Assembly: GCF_025938155.1 (NCBI RefSeq)
Contig: NZ_JAPCZG010000002.1
Location: forward strand, 1 to 64,000
DNA length: 64,000 bases
Direction: 5' to 3'
Source: Novosphingobium sp. KCTC 2891
GTDB lineage: Bacteria > Pseudomonadota > Alphaproteobacteria > Sphingomonadales > Sphingomonadaceae
Of this stretch, positions 48,811 through 56,442 are shown piece by piece. Position 1 is the stretch's first letter. Each line of letters starts with the position of its first letter. The translations under genes were made by a program, and so were the position numbers. A model generated the notes under the pieces. That model saw only the letters and a program-made list of their open reading frames with translations, ran no database searches and had not been told where the DNA came from.

Positions 48811-49902
48811 TCAGCGCGCGCCCATCGAGCTTTTGACCAGCCGCGCGATCATCGGCATCAGCCCCGGATAGTTCGCTCCGTCATAGGTCGATCCCGCGCC
48901 AAGGTGTGCGCGCAGGCGGCGGTGCGCCTCGGCCAGCGAGTGGTAGGGCATGCTGGGCAACAGGTGATGCAGCGCGTGGTAGCGCAGGCCCACCGGCGCC
49001 CAGATCGCGGTCAGCATCGCGGGCGGCGGCACATTGACCGAATCGAGATACTGGCCGGTCACGGTCATCACCTCGCCGTCGTTCTCCCACAGGTGCGCCA
49101 CCAGCGTGCGGACCTGATTGAGCACCGCCGTGGCCGAGACCACCGCCAGCCCGATCGCCAGCGGCCGCCAGCCATGGAACGCGGACCACGTAACCAGGAA
49201 GATCGCCCAGGCCGAAGCGCCCAGTTCCTGCCAGAACACCAGCCGGGCGAATTCACCCTCGGGCGCGCGGCGGCGGAACTGCGGGTTGATCGCCAGCGCC
49301 GAGGCGCGTTCCCACACCAGCTTGCGCAGCGGCGGCACGATCACCCCCAGCGGCACCAGCAGGGCCGAGCGGATCAGCAGGCCCACCGGCAGCAGGATCG
49401 CGGAAACGAGGAACACCGGCAGCGTCCACGGCTTCATCAGCGCGAGCGGCAGGTATTCCGGATCCTCGGCCGTGCCATAGCGCGTCTTGGCATGGTGCAG
49501 CGTATGCACGCCTTCGTACATGAACGAGGGCGTCAGGAGAGGAATGCCCACGAGCAGGTTCCAGCCGGCACGGAAGCCGGGAAGCGCCGTGCGGTGGATG
49601 TGCGTCAGTTCATGGATGAACAGCAGCGCCCGGTAGAGCGCCACCGCCGCCACCGCGCCGGCGATCACCGAGACCAGCGCGCTGGTCGACAGGATCGCGG
49701 CCGCCAGCGCCGCATACCCGAGCAGGGCCGACGCGAGCATGTCCGGCCAGTAGATACCCGCGCGCGCCACCGAGATGTCGCGCGTCAGGTCCGCGGCGGC
49801 GCGGAGCATCGCCTTGTCCTCTGGCGTGGCCGCAAGACCGCGCGCCGGTGTGGCGGTCCTGGAAGTGCCGACGGGAAGGTCGAGTGTTTCGGAGGCAATC
49901 AT
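48811..49902 (-). CDS. Membrane fatty-acid desaturase
   Basis: Di-iron membrane desaturase of 363 residues with four hydrophobic segments. Three histidine boxes are clear: H-E-L-T-H (~residue 95), H-T-L-H-H (~residue 130) and H-A-L-H-H near residue 310. It is of the acyl-lipid or acyl-CoA FADS1-like type. ATG 49902 is used; upstream extension lacks support. It is divergent from the GNAT-like protein across 150 bases. It may desaturate membrane lipids or the acyl chain of a sphingolipid. Confidence 0.88.
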   Translation of the reverse strand: MIASETLDLPVGTSRTATPARGLAATPEDKAMLRAAADLTRDISVARAGIYWPDMLASALLGYAALAAAILSTSALVSVIAGAVAAVALYRALLFIHELTHIHRTALPGFRAGWNLLVGIPLLTPSFMYEGVHTLHHAKTRYGTAEDPEYLPLALMKPWTLPVFLVSAILLPVGLLIRSALLVPLGVIVPPLRKLVWERASALAINPQFRRRAPEGEFARLVFWQELGASAWAIFLVTWSAFHGWRPLAIGLAVVSATAVLNQVRTLVAHLWENDGEVMTVTGQYLDSVNVPPPAMLTAIWAPVGLRYHALHHLLPSMPYHSLAEAHRRLRAHLGAGSTYDGANYPGLMPMIARLVKSSMGAR

Positions 49903-50052
49903 GCAATGGTTCCAGTGTGACCCGGGGCCGATCTGGGGCCGGCCGTCTTGGCTTGCCGGGGCAGGAAAGGCGCGGGTTCGGCTTGACATTGCGCCGCGAC
50001 CATACGCAGTTCGCCCGGGACCCGCCCCCTAAATCCAAACAAAGGCAAGATC

Positions 50053-51216
50053 GTGGCACACGGCGAAGTAGTCATCACTCCGGTTACCAGCAAGGGCGAG
50101 CGCGCCGAGTTCGTCGATCTGGCCTACCGGCTCAACGCCGGCGATCCCAACTGGGTGCCGCCGCTGCGGATGGAGGCGGTGGAACTGGTCACCCCCGGCA
50201 AGAATCCGTTCTTCGATCATGCCGACGTGCAACTGTTCCTCGCAAGGCGCGGTGGCCGCGCGGTGGGCCGCATTTCCGCGCATATCGATCACCTCGCCAC
50301 CGCCATGGACGCGTCGCAGGGCATGGGGCCGGGCACCGGCAACTGGGGCCTGCTCGAAGCCGAGGACGAAGCCGTCGCCCGCGCGCTGATCGCCAAGGCC
50401 GAGGACTGGCTGAAGGGCAAGGGCATGACCCGCGTCCTCGCCCCGCTGTCGATGTCGGTGTGGGAAGAACCGGGCCAGCTGACCAAGGGCTTCGACCATC
50501 CGCCGACCGTGATGATGGGGCACCAGCCGGAACGCTATAACGACTACATCAAGGCGCTGGGCTACACCCCCGCCAAGATGCTCAAGACCTATGAGCTGGA
50601 CATCACGCAGGAGTTCCCTCCGCTGATCCAGCGCATCATCACGTCGGGCGAGAAGAACGCCAAGATCCGCATCCGCAACGTGGACAAGAGCAAGTTCGAC
50701 GCGGAAGCCGCGCTGATCCTCGACATCCTCAACGATGCCTGGTCGGACAACTGGGGCTTCGTGCCCTTCACCGACCGCGAGATCGCCTACGCCGGCAAGA
50801 AGTTCAAGCCGATCGTGCGCGAGGACCTGATCATGGTCGCCGAGTACGAGGGTGAGCCGGTGGCGTTCATGATGACGCTGCCCGACCTGAACGAAGTGCT
50901 GAAGCCGATGGGTGGCAAGCTTTTTCCGTTCAACTGGGCCAAGCTGCTGCTGTGGCTGCGCAAGCCCCGCCCGCGCACGATGCGCGTGCCGCTGATGGGT
51001 GTGCGCAAGAAGCTCCAGTCCTCGCGCCTCGCCAGCCAGCTCGCCTTCATGATGATCGAATACATCCGCCGCAATTCGATCTCGCGCTATGGCTCCACGC
51101 GCGGCGAGATCGGCTGGATTCTCGAGGACAACCAGGGGATGGTTGCCATTGCCGATGCGATCGGAAGCACCGTGAACAAGGAATACGCGATCTACGAAAA
51201 ACCGCTCACGGCCTGA
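50053..51216 (+). CDS. GNAT-fold acyltransferase-like protein
   Basis: Protein of 387 residues with an acetyltransferase (GNAT) fold in its C-terminal half (EDLIMVAEYEGEPVAFMMTLPD, then a SSRLASQLAFMMIEYIRRNSISRYG region that would bind acyl-CoA). The N-terminal part (YRLNAGDPNWVPPLRMEA, VGRISAHIDH) is conserved in proteins annotated only as GNAT or hypothetical. Start GTG 50053. It is divergent from a desaturase, so lipid or sphingolipid N-acylation is conceivable but unproven. Confidence 0.75.
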   Translation: MAHGEVVITPVTSKGERAEFVDLAYRLNAGDPNWVPPLRMEAVELVTPGKNPFFDHADVQLFLARRGGRAVGRISAHIDHLATAMDASQGMGPGTGNWGLLEAEDEAVARALIAKAEDWLKGKGMTRVLAPLSMSVWEEPGQLTKGFDHPPTVMMGHQPERYNDYIKALGYTPAKMLKTYELDITQEFPPLIQRIITSGEKNAKIRIRNVDKSKFDAEAALILDILNDAWSDNWGFVPFTDREIAYAGKKFKPIVREDLIMVAEYEGEPVAFMMTLPDLNEVLKPMGGKLFPFNWAKLLLWLRKPRPRTMRVPLMGVRKKLQSSRLASQLAFMMIEYIRRNSISRYGSTRGEIGWILEDNQGMVAIADAIGSTVNKEYAIYEKPLTA

Positions 51217-51241
51217 TCCCGCAAACCGCGGGCGGTTGCCG

Positions 51242-51267
51242 GGAACCGGCACTGCCCCGGCCGCGTT
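51242..51267 (+). promoter_or_regulatory. EcfG-type promoter before a single-domain response regulator
   Basis: GGAAC (51242-51246), 17-base spacer, CGTT (51264-51267), exact match to the EcfG consensus. It lies 55 bases before the ATG at 51323. Confidence 0.65.
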
Positions 51268-51322
51268 TGTTTGTCCACGGAACGGCGGGTGTCGCCGCGC
51301 CGTGGGGATGAGGAACGGGCGG

Positions 51323-51760
51323 ATGGCAGGCAAGGCAACCCGCCGCAAAGATGCGGTTCCTCTGGGGCGTGTGCTGATCGTGGAGGACGACGCCCTCGTC
51401 GCCATGGACATGGCGGAAGCGCTTGCCGAAGCCGGCGCGCGAAAAGTCGGCATCTGCGCCTCGATTTCCGCCGCCATGGGTGAACTCGAACGCATCCGGC
51501 CTGACGTCCTTATCCTGGACGTGCATCTTGCCGACCGCGACGATGGTTGGACGCTTGCGGAACTGGTCGTCCAGCTCAACCCCGTCGCGCCGCTGATCGT
51601 TTTCTCCACGGGCGCGCCGGACAGCATTCCCTCCGAAATTGCGGAACTGGGCCACGTGCTGGTCAAGCCGTTCCCGTCGTCCGAACTGGTGCGACTGGTC
51701 CGCGGCAACTTGCCCAAGCCCGGCCTTCTGGCCCGCCTGCGCAGCGCCCTGCCCCACTGA
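51323..51760 (+). CDS. Single-domain response regulator (GSR-associated)
   Basis: Receiver-only protein of 145 residues. It has VLIVEDDALVAMDMAEALAEAG, phospho-acceptor Asp in LILDVHLADRDDG, Thr-equivalent in FSTGAP and the conserved Lys in LVKPF. The E-D-D and D-V-H-L-A-D motifs resemble the receivers (PhyR/MrrA-type) that act in the general stress phospho-relay. ATG 51323 is chosen for GAGGAA 8 bases upstream. An EcfG-type promoter precedes it. No output domain, so it would relay or buffer phosphate among HWE kinases. Confidence 0.85.
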   Translation: MAGKATRRKDAVPLGRVLIVEDDALVAMDMAEALAEAGARKVGICASISAAMGELERIRPDVLILDVHLADRDDGWTLAELVVQLNPVAPLIVFSTGAPDSIPSEIAELGHVLVKPFPSSELVRLVRGNLPKPGLLARLRSALPH

Positions 51761-51922
51761 TCCGGTAAAACTTGCGCTGCCCGTGGTGGCTGGCGCTTGG
51801 GCGGCCGGGCTGCCGTTTCGCGCGTCCTTCGACCGCATCAGGACGAAGCCGTAAAGGCATTCAGCCCGCGTGAGCCGAGGCGTCGCGGCCATACTCCGGC
51901 GTGCCTTCAGGTGACAGCGCAC

Positions 51923-51959
51923 AAAAAAAGGCCTCCGCCGAGTTTCGACGGAGGCCTTT
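51923..51959 (-). terminator. Strong intrinsic terminator
   Basis: Read leftward, an 11-bp stem (51949-51959 with 51927-51937), with an inner 3-bp pairing in the loop, is followed by seven T residues. Rightward it has no U-tract. It ends the proposed small RNA and may also catch read-through from the Crp gene. Bases 51761-51922 hold nothing else I can recognise. Confidence 0.85.
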
Positions 51960-52012
51960 CGGGATCGTATCACCGGCCGCTTGGACGGGAGGGGGGGTCT
52001 CGGCGGTGACAT
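51923..52012 (-). ncRNA. Candidate EcfG-dependent small RNA with C-rich loop
   Basis: No protein-coding frame is convincing here, yet all parts of a small RNA gene are present. Leftward from an EcfG-type promoter (52019-52043), an expected start near 52012 and a terminator ending near 51923 give about 90 bases. The 5' part folds by UCACCG pairing with CGGUGA (52004-52009 with 51970-51975), extendable by three pairs over a bulge, and presents an unpaired C7-U-C3 run (51987-51997). The 3' part is the 11-bp terminator stem plus U7. A C-rich exposed loop complementary to GGGAGG-type ribosome-binding sites is how the Caulobacter stress RNA GsrN and other alphaproteobacterial sRNAs act. Confidence 0.6.
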
Positions 52013-52018
52013 GACCTA

Positions 52019-52043
52019 AACGAGCGCCCATTGGAGTGGTTCC
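52019..52043 (-). promoter_or_regulatory. EcfG-type promoter of the candidate small RNA
   Basis: Read leftward: GGAAC (52039-52043), 16-base spacer, CGTT (52019-52022), exact consensus. No gene lies downstream on this strand before the terminator at 51923. Confidence 0.65.
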
Positions 52044-52102
52044 CTGCCCTTTCATTTTTTTTGAATTTTTTCTCCGACCTCCGAAACTCTCCACAAAATC
52101 CT

Positions 52103-52882
52103 TTATATATAAGGTCTTGGCGAAAGCACATCGCCATCCATCTGGGCGAAGTGACGCGCCGCAGCCATGTCCGGGACCGCGATCGAAGCGAGCGTCCAAT
52201 CGACCAGACCGGCCCGCCGCAGCGCCTGAAGCGAGCGGTTGGTATGGACCAGCGACAGCCCCAGCATGTCGGCAATCTGGCTTTGCGTGACGGTCAGCCG
52301 CAACACGCCGTCCCGCGCCACTCCCGTCTCGCTCGCCCGGCCGACCAGATAGACCGCGAGGTAGGCGAGCCTTTCCTGGGCGTTGCGCTGGCCGAGCGAC
52401 ACGAGATGCTCCTCGAGTGCGGCTTCCTCGCGCGCGGCGAGCCATGTGAGGTCGAACGACAGGCGCGGATGGCTGAGCGCCAGCTCGAAGAAGCGGTCGC
52501 GCGGGAACACGCAGAGCAGAGTATCGGTCATCGCCTCTATCCCGTGTGAAAGATCGGCGTCGAATGCCGATTGCAGACCCACGAAATCCCCCGGGAACAT
52601 GAAGTTCAGGATCTGGCGACGTCCGTCTTCCAGCAAGCGATAGCGCATCAGCACGCCTTCCAGCACGGTGTGCAGCCGGGTGGCCCGCACGCCTTGGCGC
52701 AGAACCTGCTCCCCGCGCGCGAACCGCGCCTCGCCGGACTTGAACGCCTCGATCCACGCGCGCTGGCCTTCGTCGGGCGCAAGCAATCCGGTGCAGTCCC
52801 GCAGCGGGCATTCGCGGCAGCGGATACGCTCGGGCATCGTCCGTGCCCCGTTGTCGTTGGTGCCCCTCACGTCGCTGGCCAT
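52103..52882 (-). CDS. Crp/Fnr family regulator with N-terminal cysteines
   Basis: Transcription factor of 259 residues: cyclic-nucleotide-binding-like domain (about 45-160, FMFPGDFVG) and a C-terminal HTH_CRP (T-V-T-Q-S-Q-I-A-D-M-L-G-L-S-L-V-H-T-N-R-S-L). The N-terminus has C-R-E-C-P-L-R-D-C, close to the FNR/FixK cysteine cluster, but a fourth Cys is not at the FNR position, so a [4Fe-4S] role is uncertain. ATG 52882 has GGGGAG about 7 bases upstream. It neighbours the proposed sRNA and two response regulators. Confidence 0.88.
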   Translation of the reverse strand: MASDVRGTNDNGARTMPERIRCRECPLRDCTGLLAPDEGQRAWIEAFKSGEARFARGEQVLRQGVRATRLHTVLEGVLMRYRLLEDGRRQILNFMFPGDFVGLQSAFDADLSHGIEAMTDTLLCVFPRDRFFELALSHPRLSFDLTWLAAREEAALEEHLVSLGQRNAQERLAYLAVYLVGRASETGVARDGVLRLTVTQSQIADMLGLSLVHTNRSLQALRRAGLVDWTLASIAVPDMAAARHFAQMDGDVLSPRPYI

Positions 52883-53023
52883 TCTCGTAACTCCCCGCTT
52901 GCGCTGCCTTGCCCGACGTCGCCCCCAGGGCCGCGCGGCGCCATGTCAAATGACACTGACCGCGTCACGGTTCCCGCGTAACGCCCCTTCACCCCTGCGA
53001 CGAAGGGGAACAGGGGGATTGCG

Positions 53024-53392
53024 ATGGATCGGGCCGCACACTGCGTTCTGGTGGTGGAAGACAGCCTGCTCGTCGCCATGGAGATGGAAGAGGAACTTCT
53101 CGCGGCCGGATACCGCGTGGACGTGGCCGGCAGCCTGGCCGCGGCGGACGAAGCGATTCAAGGCCGCAACTACGCCGCCGCCCTGCTCGATTTCCAGTTG
53201 CCCGATGGGCTGGCGCTCGACCTGGCCCTGCGGCTCGATGGGCTGGGCTGCGTGGTGGCGCTGGTCACAGGTGCGCTGCCCGAGCACCTCCCGCCGGGCT
53301 GCGAGCGCTTTGCCTTCTTCGACAAGCCAGTGCCGCCGCAGGTGCTGGTGGACTGGGTAACGCAGGTGGTGGAGCGGCGCGGCGCAGAATAG
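53024..53392 (+). CDS. Single-domain response regulator
   Basis: Receiver-only protein of 122 residues: VLVVEDSLLVAMEMEEELLAAG, phospho-acceptor Asp in LLDFQLPDG, and the conserved Lys in FFDKPVPP. No output domain. It lies upstream of phyR by 85 bases on the same strand; the EcfG promoter of phyR lies in the gap, so the two are separately started. It probably takes part in the same stress phospho-relay. Confidence 0.85.
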   Translation: MDRAAHCVLVVEDSLLVAMEMEEELLAAGYRVDVAGSLAAADEAIQGRNYAAALLDFQLPDGLALDLALRLDGLGCVVALVTGALPEHLPPGCERFAFFDKPVPPQVLVDWVTQVVERRGAE

Positions 53393-53418
53393 CGGGCGAT
53401 GCGGTGATCGCTGGCCCG

Positions 53419-53444
53419 GGAACCTTTTTCACCCTACATACGTT
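53419..53444 (+). promoter_or_regulatory. EcfG-type promoter of phyR
   Basis: GGAAC (53419-53423), 17-base spacer, CGTT (53441-53444), exact consensus, 33 bases before the phyR ATG. It gives the GSR positive feedback known in this pathway. Confidence 0.75.
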
Positions 53445-53477
53445 GCGCGTTGCATCGAGTGTCCGGAAGGGGTCTAA

Positions 53478-54275
53478 ATGTCGCTGGGTGCCAAAGTCGC
53501 CGCCAACCTGCCGTATCTCCGCCGCTATGCGCGCGCCCTCACGGGCAGCCAGGCAACCGGCGACGCCTTCGTGCGCGCCACCCTTGAAGCCGCGCTGGCC
53601 GACAATGAATTGCGCGCGCAGATCGGCGAAGGCCGTGTTGCGCTCTACCGCGCGTTCAATGCGGTCTGGTCCAGCGCCTTTGTCGATACCAACGACTATT
53701 CCGGCGTCGAGCACGGCACGCATGAAGCGGCCGCGCAGGAACGTCTCGCGCATATCACCCCGCTCAATCGCCAGGCGCTGCTGCTGACCACGCTCGAGGA
53801 TTTCTCGATCGACGAAGCCGCGACCATCATGGATCGCACCCCCGAGGACGTCGAGGATCTGGTGCAGGAAGCGATCGAGGAAATCGACCGCGAATCCGCC
53901 ACTTCGGTGCTGATCATCGAGGACGAGCCGCTGATTTCCATGCAGCTTGAGGATCTTGTCCGCTCGCTGGGCCACGACGTGTGCGGCATGGCCGCCACTC
54001 GCACCCAGGCACGCGAAATCGTGTCGCAGGAAACGCCCGGCCTCGTCCTTGCAGACATCCAGCTTGCCGACGGCAGTTCGGGGCTCGACGCGGTGGACGA
54101 CATTCTCAAGATCACCGACGTGCCGGTGATCTTCATCACGGCCTACCCCGAGCGCCTGCTGACCGGCGATCGGCCCGAGCCGACCTATCTCATCACCAAG
54201 CCGTTCCAGGAATCGACCGTGCGGGCGGCGATCAGCCAGGCGCTGTTCTTCGGATCCAGCCGCCCGCTGGCCTGA
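53478..54275 (+). CDS. phyR: General stress response regulator PhyR
   Basis: Anti-anti-sigma factor of 265 residues with a sigma-like (EcfG-mimic) domain at 1-140 and a receiver domain at 142-262, the characteristic inverted order. Phospho-acceptor D193 in L-V-L-A-D-I-Q-L-A-D, acidic pocket E148-D149 in LIIEDEP, and K in LITKPF are intact. When phosphorylated by HWE kinases it binds NepR and frees EcfG. It is followed by the strong terminator at 54299-54326 and converges on the HWE kinase gene. Confidence 0.96.
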   Translation: MSLGAKVAANLPYLRRYARALTGSQATGDAFVRATLEAALADNELRAQIGEGRVALYRAFNAVWSSAFVDTNDYSGVEHGTHEAAAQERLAHITPLNRQALLLTTLEDFSIDEAATIMDRTPEDVEDLVQEAIEEIDRESATSVLIIEDEPLISMQLEDLVRSLGHDVCGMAATRTQAREIVSQETPGLVLADIQLADGSSGLDAVDDILKITDVPVIFITAYPERLLTGDRPEPTYLITKPFQESTVRAAISQALFFGSSRPLA

Positions 54276-54298
54276 TCGGTTACGGCACCGAACAAACG

Positions 54299-54326
54299 AC
54301 GGCCGCCCCATCGGGGCGGCCGTTTT
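54299..54326 (+). terminator. Intrinsic terminator of phyR
   Basis: 11-bp perfect stem (54299-54309 with 54313-54323), 3-base loop ATC, followed by TTTT. It lies 24 bases after the phyR stop, between convergent genes. Confidence 0.85.
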
Positions 54327-54330
54327 CGGT

Positions 54331-56001
54331 TCAGCCCTTGCGGCCCTCGCGAATGGCGAAATCTCCGCGCCGCCGCACCGGGATCACCAGCGTGCACTGC
54401 ACGCCGTCCGGATCGAACCGCAGGTCCACCGGGTTGCGCAGTTCGTGCGCGACGATCTTCTCGATCAGGTCCGTGCCGAAGCCCCTCTTGCGCCGCGCCT
54501 CGGATGCCAGCTTCGGCCCGCCGGTTTCCTGCCAGCGGATCCGCGCACGGTCCGCGGCGACCATTTCCCAGGCCACGCGGACGCGCCCTTCGGAAACGCT
54601 GAGCGCACCGTACTTGGCGGCGTTGGTGGCCAGTTCGTGAATCGCGAGGCCCAGCGACAGGGCATCGTTGGGTGCCAGTTCCACGTCGGGGCCATCCATT
54701 TCCACCGGCGGGTCCTCGCCCTGCGCATAGGGCGCCAGTTCGGCCTGGAGCACCAGCCGGATCGGCGTGGTGCCCCACTCAGACTGGGTGAGCAGATCGT
54801 GCGTGGCGGAAAGCGCGCGGATGCGGCCTTCCAGGCTATCGGCGAAATTGTCGAGATCGGTCGCCCGGCGGCGGGTCAACGCGATGATCGACAGCACGTT
54901 CGCCAGCGTGTTCTTGACCCGGTGGTTCAGCTCGCGGGTCAGGGAATTGCGGATCGAGGACTGTTGCTCGAACCAGGCCAGCGCGATGCGGTCTTCCACC
55001 GCCTGCTGCGTCAGCAACCGCGCCAGCACCAGCAGCAGCGTCGCCACCAGCAAACCGAACAGCAGGGTCATTACCGACATCAGGCTGAGCATCGTCGTCG
55101 CCGGCGCTTCGACTTCCAGTATCCAGCGCCTGCCCGCAAGGTCGATGCTCCGCCGCACCACCCGGCCGGAGCTTTGGGTGAGCCGCATTTCCGCAAGCAG
55201 GTTCCCGGGGCGCACGCTCTGATCGTAGACGCGGATGCCCACCGGGCCGATCCGGTCGGTATTCAGCGCCGATTGCAGGAACTGCCGCCCGTTGAACGGG
55301 CTATAGACGAAGCCTCTCAGCGCGTGGTCTTCACCGCGCCGCACAGAATAGACCGGCATGTAGATCAGGAAGCCGGGGGCACCATGTGCGCGGTCTTCCT
55401 GCCGCAGCACCACCATACCCGACGCGACGGGACGGTTCTGCTGGGCCGCCTGCTGCATGGCGGCGCGGCGGATGCGTTCCGAATACATATCGAAGCCGAC
55501 CGCGCGCTGGTTCCGGCCAGAGCGGGGTTCGAGATACATCACCGGCACGACGAAGGGCGTGTCCGGTGCGGGCGCCGGCGTGACTGCGAATCCGCGTGCG
55601 CCGCCCCGGCGCATCACGTCCTCGACCACGGGAATATCCGCGCGGTTCACTTTCATCGCCCAGCCGATCCCTTCCGAGCCGAGGAAGTTCCCGTCGAGCT
55701 GGAGTTGCTGGATGAAGGTGCGGAACAGCGGCGCCTCGACCATTTGCTGGGTCGCGAACAATGCCGCGCCTGATCGCAGATAGGCCGCGTTGGCGTTGGA
55801 CCGCCGCTCCAGTCCAGAGGCAACAGCCTGCGCAGTCTGCGCCAGCTGCGCGGTCTCGCGCTGGGTCTCGGCGTGCTCGATCGCGAAGACGCTCAGCACC
55901 GTCACAGCCATCGTCAGCGCGAAGATGCCGATGGGCAGCGCGCGCGGAAACCGTTCGTACCAGCGTTGCGAAAGGTTCTTGTCGGAGAGCAGCTTCTCCA
56001 C
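54331..56001 (-). CDS. CHASE-domain HWE histidine kinase (GSR sensor)
   Basis: Membrane kinase of 556 residues from GTG 56001 (ATG 56097 would give 588). A transmembrane helix near 18-38, a periplasmic CHASE domain (about 45-260) and a second transmembrane pair (~300-325) precede the HWE core with the phospho-acceptor box E-L-N-H-R-V-K-N-T-L near residue 345 and the H-E-L-A-T-N-A-A-K-Y-G-A-L ATP-domain signature. Encoded between phyR and nepR-ecfG, it is the likely PhyR kinase (PhyK/PakF-type). Its leftward EcfG promoter overlaps that of nepR-ecfG. Confidence 0.9.
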   Translation of the reverse strand: MEKLLSDKNLSQRWYERFPRALPIGIFALTMAVTVLSVFAIEHAETQRETAQLAQTAQAVASGLERRSNANAAYLRSGAALFATQQMVEAPLFRTFIQQLQLDGNFLGSEGIGWAMKVNRADIPVVEDVMRRGGARGFAVTPAPAPDTPFVVPVMYLEPRSGRNQRAVGFDMYSERIRRAAMQQAAQQNRPVASGMVVLRQEDRAHGAPGFLIYMPVYSVRRGEDHALRGFVYSPFNGRQFLQSALNTDRIGPVGIRVYDQSVRPGNLLAEMRLTQSSGRVVRRSIDLAGRRWILEVEAPATTMLSLMSVMTLLFGLLVATLLLVLARLLTQQAVEDRIALAWFEQQSSIRNSLTRELNHRVKNTLANVLSIIALTRRRATDLDNFADSLEGRIRALSATHDLLTQSEWGTTPIRLVLQAELAPYAQGEDPPVEMDGPDVELAPNDALSLGLAIHELATNAAKYGALSVSEGRVRVAWEMVAADRARIRWQETGGPKLASEARRKRGFGTDLIEKIVAHELRNPVDLRFDPDGVQCTLVIPVRRRGDFAIREGRKG

Positions 56002-56113
56002 GTGGCTGTTCAATCCTCCGGGCTTCGGTCCGACCGCACGTGGCCTGCGGCTATGGCATGACCAGAATTGCCGCGCCAGATCGGGACGTTCGCCCACGCG
56101 ACTTATTTATCGG

Positions 56114-56140
56114 GGAACCACCCGGCCCGGCTTTCGTTCC
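56114..56140. promoter_or_regulatory. Near-palindromic, potentially bidirectional EcfG promoter
   Basis: Rightward: GGAAC (56114-56118), 16 bases, CGTT (56135-56138), for nepR-ecfG. Leftward the same DNA reads GGAAC (56136-56140), 16 bases, GGTT (56116-56119), for the HWE kinase. The outer six bases GGAACC and CGTTCC differ by one base from perfect dyad symmetry. Confidence 0.65.
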
Positions 56141-56262
56141 TCGCTTTACACACGGCGTGCGGTGGCTGGCTTGGAACCCCGTGGTCGTTGTATCTTGCCT
56201 TTGCCGCGCGGGTCGCGGCTCCTGATTTGCGACGACCCTGGGGGGAGGCTTTGCCGGATCGA

Positions 56263-56442
56263 ATGCCGAAAGAGAAGAAACCAATGAAGACGATGGGCGC
56301 AACGCGCCGTGGTGACGGAAAGGCGAAGTCCCCGGAATGGGCGACCGGCTTGCGCCGTCTTTACGATTCCGTCGTGGACGAACCCCTGCCGGACAGCTTC
56401 GCCAAACTGCTCGACCAACTGGACGACAACTCGGATGGCTGA
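56263..56442 (+). CDS. nepR: Anti-sigma factor NepR
   Basis: Small anti-sigma factor of 59 residues that holds EcfG inactive. The family core W-A-T-G-L-R-R-L-Y-D-S-V-V-D-E-P-L-P-D-S-F-A-K-L-L-D-Q-L is intact, with the FxxLLxxL helix that binds the sigma factor and PhyR. ATG 56263 is used; ATG 56284 and TTG 56251 are alternatives. It overlaps ecfG by eight bases, so sigma and anti-sigma are translationally coupled. The EcfG promoter at 56114 is about 125 bases upstream. Confidence 0.94.
   Translation: MPKEKKPMKTMGATRRGDGKAKSPEWATGLRRLYDSVVDEPLPDSFAKLLDQLDDNSDG

Noticed and set aside
52944..52955. TGTCA-AA-TGACA inverted repeat between the Crp/Fnr gene and a response regulator
   Set aside because: The spacer is 2 bases, not the 4 or 6 of FNR or Crp boxes, so it may be coincidence.
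52953..52974. Leftward EcfG-like GGAAC-N17-CATT before the Crp/Fnr gene
   Set aside because: The -10 has an A where the consensus has G, and all accepted sites are better. Kept as not supported.
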